DNA from: CAWGMT01 sp963823675
GTDB taxonomy: Bacteria; Planctomycetota; Planctomycetia; Isosphaerales; Isosphaeraceae
Direction: 5' to 3'
Assembly (NCBI GenBank): GCA_963823675.1
Contig: CAWGMT010000004.1
Coordinates: forward strand, 186,001-250,000
Length of the DNA stretch: 64,000 bases
The stretch's first letter is position 1. Each line of letters opens with the position of its first letter. The translations under genes were made by a program, and so were the position numbers. A model generated the notes under the pieces. The model had not been told where the DNA came from and made no database searches. It saw nothing but the letters and a program-made list of their open reading frames with translations. This document shows positions 19,933 to 29,695 of the stretch, one piece after another.

Positions 19933-20697
19933 ATGAAGATGGTCCGTTCCAAGGTCGCTGGAGTGTCATTCCCCAATGAAGACGGCTCGAGCCGGCAGCG
20001 GATCATCCGCAAGTACTGCCGGCCCGGCAAGTCGCTTGAAGTTCGGCTCGAGCCCGATGACCGCTACAGCGACGACGCGATGGGCCTTTGGGTCAGGGGC
20101 CGGTGGCTCTTCATCTTCCCCGCCCGATACCAGATCGGTCACGTCAAGAATGAGATCGCCTCCCAGATACGCGCAGACGTCGTTCGGGGCTGTCCGATCT
20201 CGGTCCGCATTCTGGATGTCACCGGAGGGGGATGGTTTCGCAAACAGTTCTACGGCGTGAATATCGAGATCCGCGTAGGGGCGGGCGACGAATTCGACTC
20301 AGTACAGCCGTCACATCGAAGCTCGGTGCAAAAGCACACGCCAAAGTCTGGTCCAATGAATTCGCCTTCTCCTCCTCGACCGCCTTTCTGGTCGTCCCTG
20401 AGGTTTGCGTCTGCCAGATTCCTGTCATCTTCTGCAAGGATCCTCTTGCGCACCGCAAGCGATCTGGCAGCTCGGTTCCCCGCGCTATCTCGTTCCCAGA
20501 AGGTCATCGCTTCGGGCGTTGCCGCCTGCTTCGTCGGTTTAATTCTCTGGGCCGTGGGGAATTCCGTTGACAAGACGCTGGGATTGTTTGCCGTCCTGCG
20601 CCCGGCTGGCGTAGTTTCCATCATCATTGGCTCGGGCATCATCTGCCTCGGAACGGTTTTCTATCTCACGGAGTCAACGCGTACGCCGTCCGACTAG
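19933..20697 (+). CDS. HIRAN-domain protein with two C-terminal membrane segments
   Basis: I set the start at ATG 19933, 24 bases after the SagB stop; the frame is open upstream only as a shadow of the previous gene. Residues 1-115 match a HIRAN domain: VAGVSFPNEDGSSRQ, RLEPDDRYSDDAMGLWV and the terminal YGVNIEI. HIRAN domains bind 3' single-stranded DNA ends in helicases such as HLTF, and occur in stand-alone bacterial proteins of unknown role. Here it is followed by a low-complexity linker (about 125-150) and two hydrophobic segments near residues 185-207 and 222-243, an arrangement I do not recognise from a named family. Confidence 0.68.
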   Translation: MKMVRSKVAGVSFPNEDGSSRQRIIRKYCRPGKSLEVRLEPDDRYSDDAMGLWVRGRWLFIFPARYQIGHVKNEIASQIRADVVRGCPISVRILDVTGGGWFRKQFYGVNIEIRVGAGDEFDSVQPSHRSSVQKHTPKSGPMNSPSPPRPPFWSSLRFASARFLSSSARILLRTASDLAARFPALSRSQKVIASGVAACFVGLILWAVGNSVDKTLGLFAVLRPAGVVSIIIGSGIICLGTVFYLTESTRTPSD

Positions 20698-20913
20698 CGC
20701 AACCTTTTAGGGGCCTGAACGGGCGAGCAACCCCACCCCGATCGAGCGTTTCGGATTCCGATCGGTGGCAACTTCCGGTAGGATGATGTCGGTTTACCGC
20801 TTCTGGCTCGTCAGGGGGCACAGCCCGCCGGCGTGGGCGGCCGAGTGATTGGTCGATTCGGGCGACATCTGCGGCGCCGGCGAGCGACGGAATCAGGTTT
20901 TCTGGGGGATCCC

Positions 20914-22528
20914 ATGCTCAGCACCATGCAGGACTATCCCCTGAGCGTCCGTGCGATCTTCGAGCACGGCGAGCGGCTGTCCTCGGACAGCGAAGTTGTT
21001 ACCTTTGATGGGACGGCGACCCGGGCGCGTCGTTCGCGCAGGTGGCGGACCGGGCCCGGCGCTTGGCGGGAGCACTCTTGCGGCTCGGGATCCGCCCCGG
21101 GGAGCGCGTCGGCACGTTCGGATGGAACTGTCAGGAGCACCTCGAGGCCTATTTCGCCGTGCCGTGCATCGGGGCCGTTCTGCATACCGTCAATGTCCGT
21201 CTATTTCCCGATCAGATCGCCTATATCATCAACCACGCTGAGGATAGCGCGATCATCATCGAGGAATCGTTGATTCCTATCCTGGCACCGATCTTGCCGA
21301 GTCTGACGACGGTTCGGCTCTTCATCGTCGTGGGAAGCCCGGCGGCATTCCCGCTGCCGGCGCACGGTTACGAAGACCTTCTCAGTCGAGAAAGCCCCGT
21401 GGCGGATCTGCCGGCGGTCAACGAACGCGCCGCGGCGGTGATGTGTTACACCAGCGGCACAACCGGCAATCCCAAAGGTGTCGTCTACAGCCACCGGTCG
21501 ATTTACCTGCACACCTATGCGATCATCGCGGGCGAGTCGTGCGGCGTGTCGGCGGAGGACCGGGTCCTGGTGGTTCCTCCCATGTTTCACGCCAACGCCT
21601 GGGGCGGCCCGCATGCGGGCTGGTTGGTGGGGGCGAACATTATCCTCCCAGGGCGCTACTTGCAGCCCGAGCCATTGGCCCGATTGATCAGCCTCGAAAA
21701 GCCGACCTTTGCCGCAGCGATACCGACTATCTGGGCTGGTCTCATCCGGCACGCCGAGGAGCATTCCGTCGATCTTTCCTCGTTCCGCCTGGTCGTCTGC
21801 GGCGGGGCGGCCATGCCGAGAAGTCTCCTCGAGCGTTGGCAAGCGCGCGGTGTGCGCATGGTGCAAGCCTGGGGCATGACCGAGACGAGCCCGACGGCGG
21901 CCGTCGCGCACCCGCTCCGAAGCGGCACGCCGGAAGAAGATATCGGATGGCGCTGCAAGACGGGTCGGATGCTGCCAGGCGTTGACGTGCGAGTCATGAA
22001 CGGACGCGAAGCGCTCCCCTGGGATGGCCTGTCCGTCGGCGAGATCGAGGTCCGGGGGCCGTTCGTCACGGCCAGCTATTACAAGGGGGAATCGCCGGAA
22101 GCTTTCCACGACGGCTGGCTCCGGACCGGCGATGTCGGCACTGTCGATGCACACGGCTATATCCAGATCACCGACCGGGCCAAGGATGTGATCAAATCCG
22201 GGGGCGAGTGGGTATCGTCCGTCGAGCTCGAGAACCAACTGATCGTGCATCCGGATGTCGTCGAAGCGGCCGTGATCGCCGTGCCCGACGACCAATGGGG
22301 CGAACGGCCGATGGCGTGCGTCGTCCTCAAGGCTGGGGCGCAGGCGACGACCGAGGAATCTGCGCTTTCCTGTCGGGCCGCGTGGCTCGCTGGTGGCTGC
22401 CAGAGCGCTGGGCGATCATCAGCGAGCTACCGAAAACCAGCGTGGGCAAGTTCGACAAGAAAACATTGCGGCAATGGCTCGCGCAGGGCCGGCTGCCCGC
22501 GGTCAATCTGATACCGGCTTGCTCATGA
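20914..22528 (+). CDS. Fatty acyl-CoA synthetase (AlkK/FadD-like AMP-forming ligase), two frameshifts
   Basis: ATG 20914 starts MLSTMQDYPLSVRAIFEHG, the conserved opening of medium/long-chain acyl-CoA ligases. Near 21020 an indel changes frame; the body then shows the P-loop YTSGTTGNPKGV, PMFHANAWG, WGMTETSP and WLRTGDVG, with IKSGGEWVSSVELE in the hinge. Near 22361 a second indel moves to the frame encoding the C-terminal lysine motif KTSVGKFDKKTLR and the stop at 22528. With both repaired the protein is about 535 residues and has all adenylation motifs, so it should activate fatty acids with ATP and CoA. It stands alone between oppositely oriented genes. Confidence 0.8.
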
Positions 22529-22593
22529 GATAGTTCGCAACAACCTGAGAAGCGCGCGGAGTATCGATAAGTCGTTGCGCGAGAATGCGAGCA

Positions 22594-25500
22594 TCACCGC
22601 ACGGGCACCGTCTCGATCGGCTCGGCGCGCCAGAGCTTGACTTCCCCTTGGTGATCGCACGAGGCGAGGATCGATCCATCGGGTGAAAAGGCGAGGGCGT
22701 TGATCTGTGCCTGGTGCCCCTCCAGGCTGAGCAGCTCCTGGCCGGTGGCGACATCCCAGATCCGGACAACCTTGCCCTTGCCCGCCGCCACGATGTTTCT
22801 CCCATCGGACGTAAACGCCAGACAGCGTAGCAGCTCCGAGTCGCCGCGGATGGTCCGGACCAGGGCGCCCTTGGAATGGTCCCAGAGCTTGATCGCCCCC
22901 TCTTCGTTGACCGAAGCGAGCTGCGAGCCGTCCGGCGAAAACGCGACTGCGAAGACATTCCCGTCGTCGGACAACGTTGCCACGGCTGCGTCCGGTCGCG
23001 ACGTCCCAGAGCCGGACCGTGGCATCGTGCGAACCCGTCGCCAGCAAGCGCCCATCCGGGCTGAAAACGATGGAATTAACCTGTGTGGCATGACCCTCCA
23101 GAATGGCTCGCGTCTTCTTCTCGGCTACGTCCCAGAGCCGCGCGGTGCCGTCGTCGCTGGCCGTGGCGAGCAAACGGCCGTCGGGACTGAAGGCGACGGA
23201 CCGGACCCCGACGGAATGGCCGTCCAGGATCGCTAGTCCGCTGGTACGATCGTGGCGTCCCAAAGAATCACGTTGGGATGTCCCGGCTTGCCCGGAATCC
23301 AGGCTGCCCGAGGCAAGCAGGCGTCCATCGGGGCTGAACGCCAGAGCCGCAACGGTGGCCGTGTGGCCCTTCCAGCCGGCACGCAGACTTGCCCGGAAGC
23401 TGCGTCCCAGAGCTTGATCGTCTGCGCTCTCGTCGGTGTCGTCGCTGCCCGTGGCCAGGACCTTGCCGTCGGGCGCGAAGGCAGCGGCCCAGGCTTCGGC
23501 AGATGGCCGCGCCAGCGCGTCGGGCTCGGCTCGGCGGTCGAAGCCGCCAGATCCGGGGACCAGACCTCCCGTCACGAGCAGGTCGGACCGCCGGGCACGA
23601 AGACAGACGGAACCGCTCCTCGTTGCGGCCAGGGAACTCCCAGATCTTCCGCCGGGCGATGTCCCAGACCTCGGCGGCTGGGTCCGCCCGGAACTCAGCC
23701 GGTCGAAACCGCGAGCAGTCTTCGTCCGAGGAAAAGGAAAGCGGGGAATCGGATCTTCACGTGGTTGCGGCCGAGATCAAGTCCGTGACCCGACCGCTCG
23801 CTGGCTCAAGAATCACCAGGCGGCCGTCTTCAGCGCCCCAGGCAAGGAATCGTCCGCGTAGGCTCCACTCGGGGGCGACGATTCGCCCACTCGACCGCGG
23901 CGTCTTCGCATCCTCCGGCCGCGCCGTCCGTGTCCCAGACGAGAATCCGGCACCCATCACTCTCGCGCCACGAAACGCCCGTCGGGCGAGAACTAAGTCG
24001 CAGGCGAGAGCGGTTGCCGCCGGGACATCGGCCAGATGAACCGAGACTCGCCCCGTCCCGGTGTCCGCAAGCTCGATCCGCCCCGGTTCGCGACGCGAAA
24101 CCGACCCGGCCATCCGACGACAGGGACGGCCTGCTCGATGGGCCAGGAATGCGGGTTTGCGACTTGGCCGTCAGGTTGGCGAGCTGAAACCGGACGCCTG
24201 CCATCAGGTCCGGGCGGAAAGCGAGCGGCTATGCGGCGGTCATCGAGGACAAGCAAACACTCTCGCCGCACCATCGGATCTTCCGCACTGCAGCCGGGGA
24301 CCGTCCCGCAAGCCGATCGAACACGTGGATTCCTTGATCGGGGCCATCGACACAGACTTGCCGAAGGCCAGGAACCGACCATCCGACGAGAATCGCGTGG
24401 TAGTCCACTCGGAAACCGCGTGGAGACTTCAGCGACGGCTCCGGTCGTGTCCAACGCCATCGGCGAGGTCCCAGATCAAGATTTTGCCCGCAGAGATCGA
24501 CTGTCGCCACTAAACGTCCATCGGGGCAGACCACGCCTCCAAGCAGACGCGGCCCCGATGGCCCCAGAGCTGGGAGAAGTCGCGATTGGCCTCTCGCCAC
24601 AGGTAGCGCCACGCGAAGCCGCGCGGGTCGGATCCGTCCGGGTCGGGCTGGATGTCGTGGAGGATGTCCTGGGCGAGCTCGATCTGGCGCTCATCAAGCG
24701 CCCGGCCGGCGAGTCGCAAGCTCTCGGCGTAATGGTGCCGGTCGGCCAGCCGCCGGCGGCCCTCGGCGATTCCTGTCTGTCGGGCCGCCTCGCGTGTTTG
24801 CTGGTCGGCACGGGCAACGTGGACTTCGAGCTGCCGGTTATGCCACTCGAGCCAACTGATCCAGGCAGCGATGCCGCCGACGAACCCGCAGGCCATGAAG
24901 ACGATGACCCCGAGCAGCGCGGCCACGGCGGGCCGGCGCCGCGCCCAGCTCCGAGACCGCCCCCAGGCCGAGACCGGCCGGCCGAGAATCGGCCGGTTGT
25001 CGAGGAACCGCTGAAGGTCATCGCGCAGCGCCTCCGCCGACGCATAGCGCCGCGCCGGCTCATTGGCCATCGCCTTCAGGACGATCGTCTCGAACGCGGC
25101 GGGGATGGCTGGGTTGAGCCGGCGCGGAGGTCGTGGTTCCTGCTGGGCGATGCGTCGCAATATCTCCGCCCGATCGTCGCCGCCAAACGCCGGGCGCAGG
25201 GTCAGCAGCTCGTAAAGGGTCGCCCCCAGCGAGTACACGTCGCTCCGCCCGTCGAGCATCACGCGCTTCCCCAGCGCCTGCTCCGGGCTCATATAGCGCA
25301 ACGTGCCCAGCACGTCGCCGGTCAGGGTCAGGTTACTCTCGCCCGGAACGCGGGCCAGGCCGAAGTCTGTCACCCAGAGGTGGCCGACTTCATCGACCAG
25401 CAGGTTCGACGGCTTGATGTCGCGGTGCAGAATACCATGCCGATGGGCGTGCTCCACGGCGAGAGCGGCCTGGAGTCCCAGGGCGGCGACCGTGCGGATG

Positions 25501-26259
25501 TAGCCCCGACGTCGGGCCGAGGATCCGGAAGACATGGGTGCCGGTGCAGCGGGATGGGACGGCGCGGGCTCTATTGTGGTGCCATGGCGATCGACATCTG
25601 TCCCCACTTCCGGTGTCGGGGCGAATTCCCCGGCGATCAGGGAGCGAGTCAGCGCACACGCCGGCGCCGGCCCGGCCGGCTCGAGGCCGTCGAGCTGCCG
25701 CAGCTCGTGGATGACCACGGCGAGACTGCGGCCCTCGATGAACTGCATCGCATAGAAGGGCACGCCCCGCTCGGTGCCGACGGCGAAGACCGGGACGATA
25801 TTCGCATGGTGCAGCGCAGCGGCGGCCTGGGCCTCGATCTGGAACCGCTGACACTGGCGCACGTCGATCGCCGAGGCGAAAGGCAGGACCTTGAGGGCGA
25901 CCCGGCGCTTGAGCGAAATCTGGTGGCCCTCGTAGACGACGCCCATGCCCCCCCGGCCGACTTCGCGCAGCAGACGGTAGTCGCCCAGACAGCCCAGCTC
26001 GGCCAGCGGGTGATCGGGGATCGGATCGCGGCGGGCCGCCTCACCATGCACCGAGTTCCCCAGGCGGGCCATCAAGGCGAAGGCCGGGAGCATCCGCTGG
26101 AGCGCCTCGGCCCGCTCGGGATGCCGGGCGGCGAGCTCCTCCCAGTCGAACAGTCTCTCCAGTCCGAATCCGGTCGGCCAGCTCGGCGGCCCATTCGACC
26201 AGGAGCGGATCGTCCTCACCAGACTCGTCCAGGCGCTCGGGCTCGAAGAGTGCGCTCAT
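22594..26259 (-). CDS. Ser/Thr protein kinase with C-terminal WD40 propeller, multiply frameshifted
   Basis: ATG 26259 overlaps the sigma factor stop (ATGA). After an indel near 26150 the kinase domain is intact: LLREVGRGGMGVVYEGH, VALKV, HRDIKPSNLL, DFGLA, MSPEQA and DVYSLGATLYELL, with a long Pro/Ser/Ala-rich insert before the catalytic loop. A membrane segment follows (AALLGVIVFMACGFVGGIAAW) and then extracytoplasmic WD40-like repeats (VKAAFAPDGKVLATGS-like, AFSPDGRLLATASDDGT, AFSPDGSQLASVNEEG) to the stop at 22594. The WD40 half needs at least four or five frame corrections. Kinase-WD40 proteins paired with ECF sigma factors are typical of Planctomycetes and probably couple an external or assembly signal to sigma activity. 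Confidence 0.78.
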
Positions 26260-26900
26260 CGTTCGACCTCGCCGAGATCATGGCCTTCGAGTAGTTTCCG
26301 GACTCGCTCCAGGGCCCGGAAGTGACGGACCTTGGCGGCATTCTCGCTGATCCCCAGGACGGCGGCGATCTCGCCGAAGTTGAGCTCCTCCAGGTAGCAC
26401 ATCACCAGCACCTCACGGTCGTTGGGGCGTAATCGGCCCAGCACCTCCCGCAGCCGCCGGCCCTGCTCATCGCGCAGGAGCCGCTGGCTGGGGGTGGTCC
26501 CGCTGGCCGCCAGGCGGTCGGCCAACTGCATTGCCGATTCGTCCGGCAAGGGCAGATCGAGCGGTTCTTCGCGGGTGACGGCCCGTTTCTGGGCCCGGAG
26601 GTGGCGGCGGTGGAACTGGATGATCCGCTCCCACGCGAGCCGGCGAAGCCAGGGATAGAACGGCAGCGGCCGGTCGCGGAGGAAGGCATCCAGCTTGCGG
26701 CTGGCGTCGGCCAGCGCCTCCTGGACGACGTCGGAGGGGTCGACCAGGGGCGCCAGCCGGCTGTCGAGCCGCACGGCGACCATCCGCCGCAACCGCTTGC
26801 GGTGCCGCTCCAGCAAGAGCGCGAGCGCCGGCCCGCCGCCGCTGGCCTTCCGGAGCAATTCCTCGGTCTCGGGGTCTTCCAGCGCCTTCGCCACGATCAA
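26256..26900 (-). CDS. ECF RNA polymerase sigma factor, kinase-coupled
   Basis: About 214 residues from TTG 26900 (or GTG 26894). Region 2 is recognisable at VDPSDVVQEALADASRKLDAF and LRRLAWERIIQFHRRHLRAQ, and region 4 at LRPNDREVLVMCYLEELNF with the helix-turn-helix IAAVLGISENAAKVRHFRAL. No transmembrane anti-sigma gene is adjacent; the stop overlaps the kinase ATG by 4 bases, so the Ser/Thr kinase is the presumed partner, as known for kinase-linked ECF groups. A copy of the three-copy intergenic element lies 40-270 bases upstream of its start and may contain its promoter. Confidence 0.85.
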   Translation of the reverse strand: MIVAKALEDPETEELLRKASGGGPALALLLERHRKRLRRMVAVRLDSRLAPLVDPSDVVQEALADASRKLDAFLRDRPLPFYPWLRRLAWERIIQFHRRHLRAQKRAVTREEPLDLPLPDESAMQLADRLAASGTTPSQRLLRDEQGRRLREVLGRLRPNDREVLVMCYLEELNFGEIAAVLGISENAAKVRHFRALERVRKLLEGHDLGEVER

Positions 26901-26940
26901 CCCATTACGTCTCTTCCCTTGGAAATATTTGCGATGGAGT

Positions 26941-27174
26941 CATATCTTACAGGTCTTTTCGTTCGGGTACACGATCTTTGTTCTTGGGAAGGAACGACTT
27001 GGAGACGGTTCCGTTCGGGCCGGGGAAAGAATTTGCAGGCTACCTGTAACCTTTTCGCGCCAATTGCAGGAGTTGCATCGGGGTGGGAATTCGCCGGTGA
27101 TGGTTTGTTGGTTCGTCGGGGGCGACCAATCAAAAAGAGTGGAACGGCGGTTGGCCAGGCATTGGCGCTCGACG
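26941..27174. repeat. Intergenic repeat element, copy 1, with 17-bp palindrome
   Basis: This stretch is homologous to 36961-37120 and 37345-37737. Shared landmarks in order are catatcttacag, the TTCGTTCGGG box, cacgatctttg, aaacgactt-gagac, a second TTCCGTTCGGG box, gaatttgcagg, cctgtaacc, ttgcaggagttgcatc and ggttggccaggc. The palindrome TTGCAGG-N3-CCTGTAA occupies 27033-27049. No frame is conserved between copies, so it is non-coding. It lies between an ECF sigma gene (minus strand) and the propeller protein gene (plus strand), where it could serve either as promoter/operator. Confidence 0.75.
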
Positions 27175-27330
27175 GCAGCTCCAAGGGTTCTATAGATCCT
27201 CATCGTTTCCGTGTGTTTCGGTGTGTTCCGTGGTCAGTCGTCTGTGCAAGTTGAACCGGAAGCCCGAGTGTTACCCCGATTTTGCTGTCCGATCGAGTGG
27301 TTTCATTTTCCCCATGAAAGGATCACAAGC

Positions 27331-28887
27331 ATGAGCCATCTACTATCGGGACTGGCAGAAATCCGCCAATTGAAGGCATCGATGACGAAGCGATTCCGAT
27401 GCGTCGTTGCGAACCGGTTCGGATCGCGCCGATCCAGGTTCAACACGCGAACCCGTCGACCCGCGGTCGAGGCTATGGAAGGGCGCTGTTTGCTGGCTGT
27501 GAACATCAGGCTGTTTCCCTTCACTGGGACCGTCGAGGTTCTTAACTTGCTTCTTGACGTCGGTGGTTTGATCACGCAAGGGCCTGGCGGCAACATCTTC
27601 TTCAGCGAGGGCCACCCGAACGAGATCGGTGAGAAAGAGATCGGAGAGATCAACTCAACAACCCACGTCGTTTCCCAATTCCCGGTGAACGCCACATCCG
27701 ACGGACCTTACGGCCCTGCCGCCGGGTCCGACGGCAACATTTGGTTTGGCTACGGGCGTAATACCCCCCTCCTTGATAACGCCATCAACTCCCTCAACCC
27801 GAACACGGGCGCCGTCAGCAACTTCCCTATTAAAACGGCAAACAGTGCACCCTACGCCATCGTGGCGGACGACGGGAATATCTGGGTCGGGGAGAATGGT
27901 GCCGCCCACATCGCCGAGCTCAATCTGACAACTCATGGTATCGCGGATTTCTCCGACGTCTCCCAAGGCATTTTTCCCGCCATCTTCAGTATCACCGTGG
28001 GCCCGGATGGCAATCTCTGGTTCACAGCATCCTCAGACCAACAAACAAACGGACAAATGACACAAGGTCCCGACGGGTTCGGCGAATTCAACGTAACGAC
28101 CCACGTCACCACCTTCATTGCCACCCCCGGGTTCAAGCCCGCCGATATCATCAGCTTCGATGGCAATCTCTGGTTCCTTGGGTTGACGATCGTATCACCG
28201 GGAGACACAACGATTCACAAGTTCAACATGGCGACCCGCGTCGTCACAGGCTTCCCTCTGCCCGGCGTCGGCGCATCTGGCACCAACCACGCCGCAGGGC
28301 TCGCCTCAGGCCCCGACGGCAACCTCTGGTTCCTCGAGCAGGGCACGAGAAACGTCGCCGAATTCAACCCGAACACGCACGCGACCACGGAATTCCCGAT
28401 CCCGACCCTTGCCGGCGCGGCGATCCCCTCAGACATGACCTCGGGCCCCAACGGCACTCTGTGGTTCACGGTGTTTCAATCGCCTAATAGTTCCGAGATC
28501 GGCCTGGTCGCCGCTCCCACCACGGTCACGGCGCTTCATCGGTTCGGCGTCCATGATCAGGCCACGTCCATCGTCCTGACGTTCAGCGCGCCTCTCGACC
28601 CATCGAGCGCCCAGAACGTGAGCAACTACACCATTATCGGCCCCCGCGGCAATCCGATCGCGGTCGACTCAGCCGTCTACAACGCGACCAACGACACCGT
28701 GACGATCCACCCGCACGACAGGCTGAACATACACTACACCTATCACTTGACCGTGAAAGGCAGCACACCCGGCGGTGAGACCGACGCCAACGGCTTCTTG
28801 ATCGACGGCGCCGGGACCGGTCAGTCCGGGTCCAACTACCAGGCGACGGTGACCAGACAGAACCTCGTGTATCCCTCTCACCCGTAG
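27331..28887 (+). CDS. Secreted virginiamycin-B-lyase-like seven-bladed propeller protein
   Basis: The start ATG 27331 has AAAGGA 12 bases upstream; the frame is open further 5' without homology. The 518-residue protein begins with basic residues and VEAMEGRCLLAV near 47, a planctomycete N-terminal surface motif of the LEPR-XLL/LEDRTLLA kind, probably an export signal. Seven blade motifs of the form GPDGNLWF are visible (e.g. GSDGNIWFGYG, ADDGNIWVGEN, GPDGNLWFLEQ), matching the Vgb streptogramin-lyase fold. The last 120 residues form an Ig/Big-like domain (IVLTFSAPLDPSSAQNVSNY). The catalytic histidine and glutamate of true Vgb cannot be confirmed by eye, so antibiotic lyase activity is not claimed. 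Confidence 0.78.
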   Translation: MSHLLSGLAEIRQLKASMTKRFRCVVANRFGSRRSRFNTRTRRPAVEAMEGRCLLAVNIRLFPFTGTVEVLNLLLDVGGLITQGPGGNIFFSEGHPNEIGEKEIGEINSTTHVVSQFPVNATSDGPYGPAAGSDGNIWFGYGRNTPLLDNAINSLNPNTGAVSNFPIKTANSAPYAIVADDGNIWVGENGAAHIAELNLTTHGIADFSDVSQGIFPAIFSITVGPDGNLWFTASSDQQTNGQMTQGPDGFGEFNVTTHVTTFIATPGFKPADIISFDGNLWFLGLTIVSPGDTTIHKFNMATRVVTGFPLPGVGASGTNHAAGLASGPDGNLWFLEQGTRNVAEFNPNTHATTEFPIPTLAGAAIPSDMTSGPNGTLWFTVFQSPNSSEIGLVAAPTTVTALHRFGVHDQATSIVLTFSAPLDPSSAQNVSNYTIIGPRGNPIAVDSAVYNATNDTVTIHPHDRLNIHYTYHLTVKGSTPGGETDANGFLIDGAGTGQSGSNYQATVTRQNLVYPSHP

Positions 28888-29020
28888 TTCGCCAGCATCG
28901 CGCGGAGGTCGGAGCGCGCGGCTCACGTGGAAGGTCATTCGAAGCAAGAAGGCATATTGTGGTTGAACGCGTGGTTGAATCCGCATCCTCGCGGGTCTCC
29001 TTCCCATTTTCAATTATTGC

Positions 29021-29039
29021 GGATATACTGGGTGTATCC
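29021..29039. promoter_or_regulatory. Inverted repeat upstream of the MazF-type toxin-antitoxin genes
   Basis: GGATATAC and GTGTATCC (7 of 8 positions complementary) are separated by 3 bases and end 9 bases before the antitoxin ATG at 29049. A small palindrome overlapping the expected promoter of a type II toxin-antitoxin operon is the usual site for antitoxin autorepression. The role is inferred from position and symmetry only. Confidence 0.4.
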
Positions 29040-29048
29040 CGCACAACC

Positions 29049-29294
29049 ATGGACGATCCCATGACGACCAAACTTTCCGACGATCTTCGGCAGGCCATCG
29101 AGGAACATGGTGGGGCACCCGTGTATGTCGTCGATGCTACGACCGGTGTCAGTTACGTGCTGATGCGAGCTGAACAGTTCGAGAAGATCAAGGCGATCGT
29201 CAACGGCGACGACGTCGAAGCTATGTATCCTCTCCTTGCCAACATCGAGCCGGATGACTGGGACGATATCAGCCATTACGGCCGGAAGCCATGA
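29049..29294 (+). CDS. Putative antitoxin partner of MazF/PemK-type toxin
   Basis: A small acidic protein of about 81 residues starting at ATG 29049 or ATG 29061; the open frame upstream lacks coding character. It reads TTKLSDDLRQAIEEHGGAP, VYVVDATTGVSYVLMRAEQF and ends with an acidic DDWDDISHYGRKP. The VSYVLMRAEQFEKIKA stretch resembles the C-terminal part of Phd/YefM-like and uncharacterised antitoxins encoded before MazF in Planctomycetes. Its stop overlaps the toxin ATG (ATGA, 29291-29294), so the two are translationally coupled. The acidic tail is the likely toxin-neutralising region. Confidence 0.65.
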   Translation: MDDPMTTKLSDDLRQAIEEHGGAPVYVVDATTGVSYVLMRAEQFEKIKAIVNGDDVEAMYPLLANIEPDDWDDISHYGRKP

Positions 29295-29635
29295 AACGCG
29301 GCGATGTCGTCCTTCTGGATTACCCGTACACTGACGGGAGCGGGTGTAAGGTCCGCGCAGCCCTTATCGTCCAGAGTGACCGGGACAACCAGCGCCTTAC
29401 GAATACGATCGTCGCACTCATCACCAAGAACGTGAGCCGCGTTCATGAGCCGACGCAACTCCTCATTGACGTTTCGACGCCGGAAGGCCAGCAGTCCGGA
29501 CTGAATCAGAGCTCGGCCGTCGCCTGCGGCAATCTCTTCACCGTGGCACAGCCGAATGTTCGTCGCGTGATCGGGAGTCTGGCACCAACGGCGATGACGC
29601 AAATTGTTGATCGTTCCCGTCTCCTGCGGGGCTAA
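29291..29635 (+). CDS. MazF/PemK family endoribonuclease toxin
   Basis: A 114-residue protein beginning MKRGDVVLLDYPYTDGSG, the hallmark MazF/PemK N-terminus (RGDVVL.D.P), followed by VRAALIVQSDRDN and the strand-rich core with LIDVSTPEGQQSGLNQSSAV. The family cleaves mRNA at short motifs and is neutralised by the co-encoded antitoxin. The length is normal. The last codons (from about 29606) lie in DNA that is duplicated at 31208-31269, showing that the breakpoint of the neighbouring SUMF1 tandem duplication fell inside the 3' end of this gene. Confidence 0.85.
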   Translation: MKRGDVVLLDYPYTDGSGCKVRAALIVQSDRDNQRLTNTIVALITKNVSRVHEPTQLLIDVSTPEGQQSGLNQSSAVACGNLFTVAQPNVRRVIGSLAPTAMTQIVDRSRLLRG

Positions 29636-29668
29636 CGGACTCATCCGGGGGCCATGGCAACAGAACAA
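29606..29668. repeat. Duplicated junction segment, left copy (mazF 3' end plus spacer)
   Basis: About 62 bases here match 31208-31269 at roughly 80% identity, from gatcgttccc through actcatccg to gcaacagaacaag. The left copy includes the last codons and stop of the MazF-type toxin. The right copy lies between the two SUMF1 paralogues. The pair marks the endpoints of the tandem duplication. Confidence 0.65.
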
Positions 29669-29695
29669 GTCAATGAGTTCTTGAGCCCTTGGGGA

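Noticed and set aside
24036..26294. 752-residue plus-strand open frame opposite the WD40 kinase
   Set aside because: Composition is that of an antisense frame; the kinase motifs on the minus strand are unambiguous.
27331..28887. Streptogramin-resistance lyase
   Set aside because: The fold is Vgb-like, but the protein is exported, has an extra Ig-like domain and the catalytic residues could not be verified.
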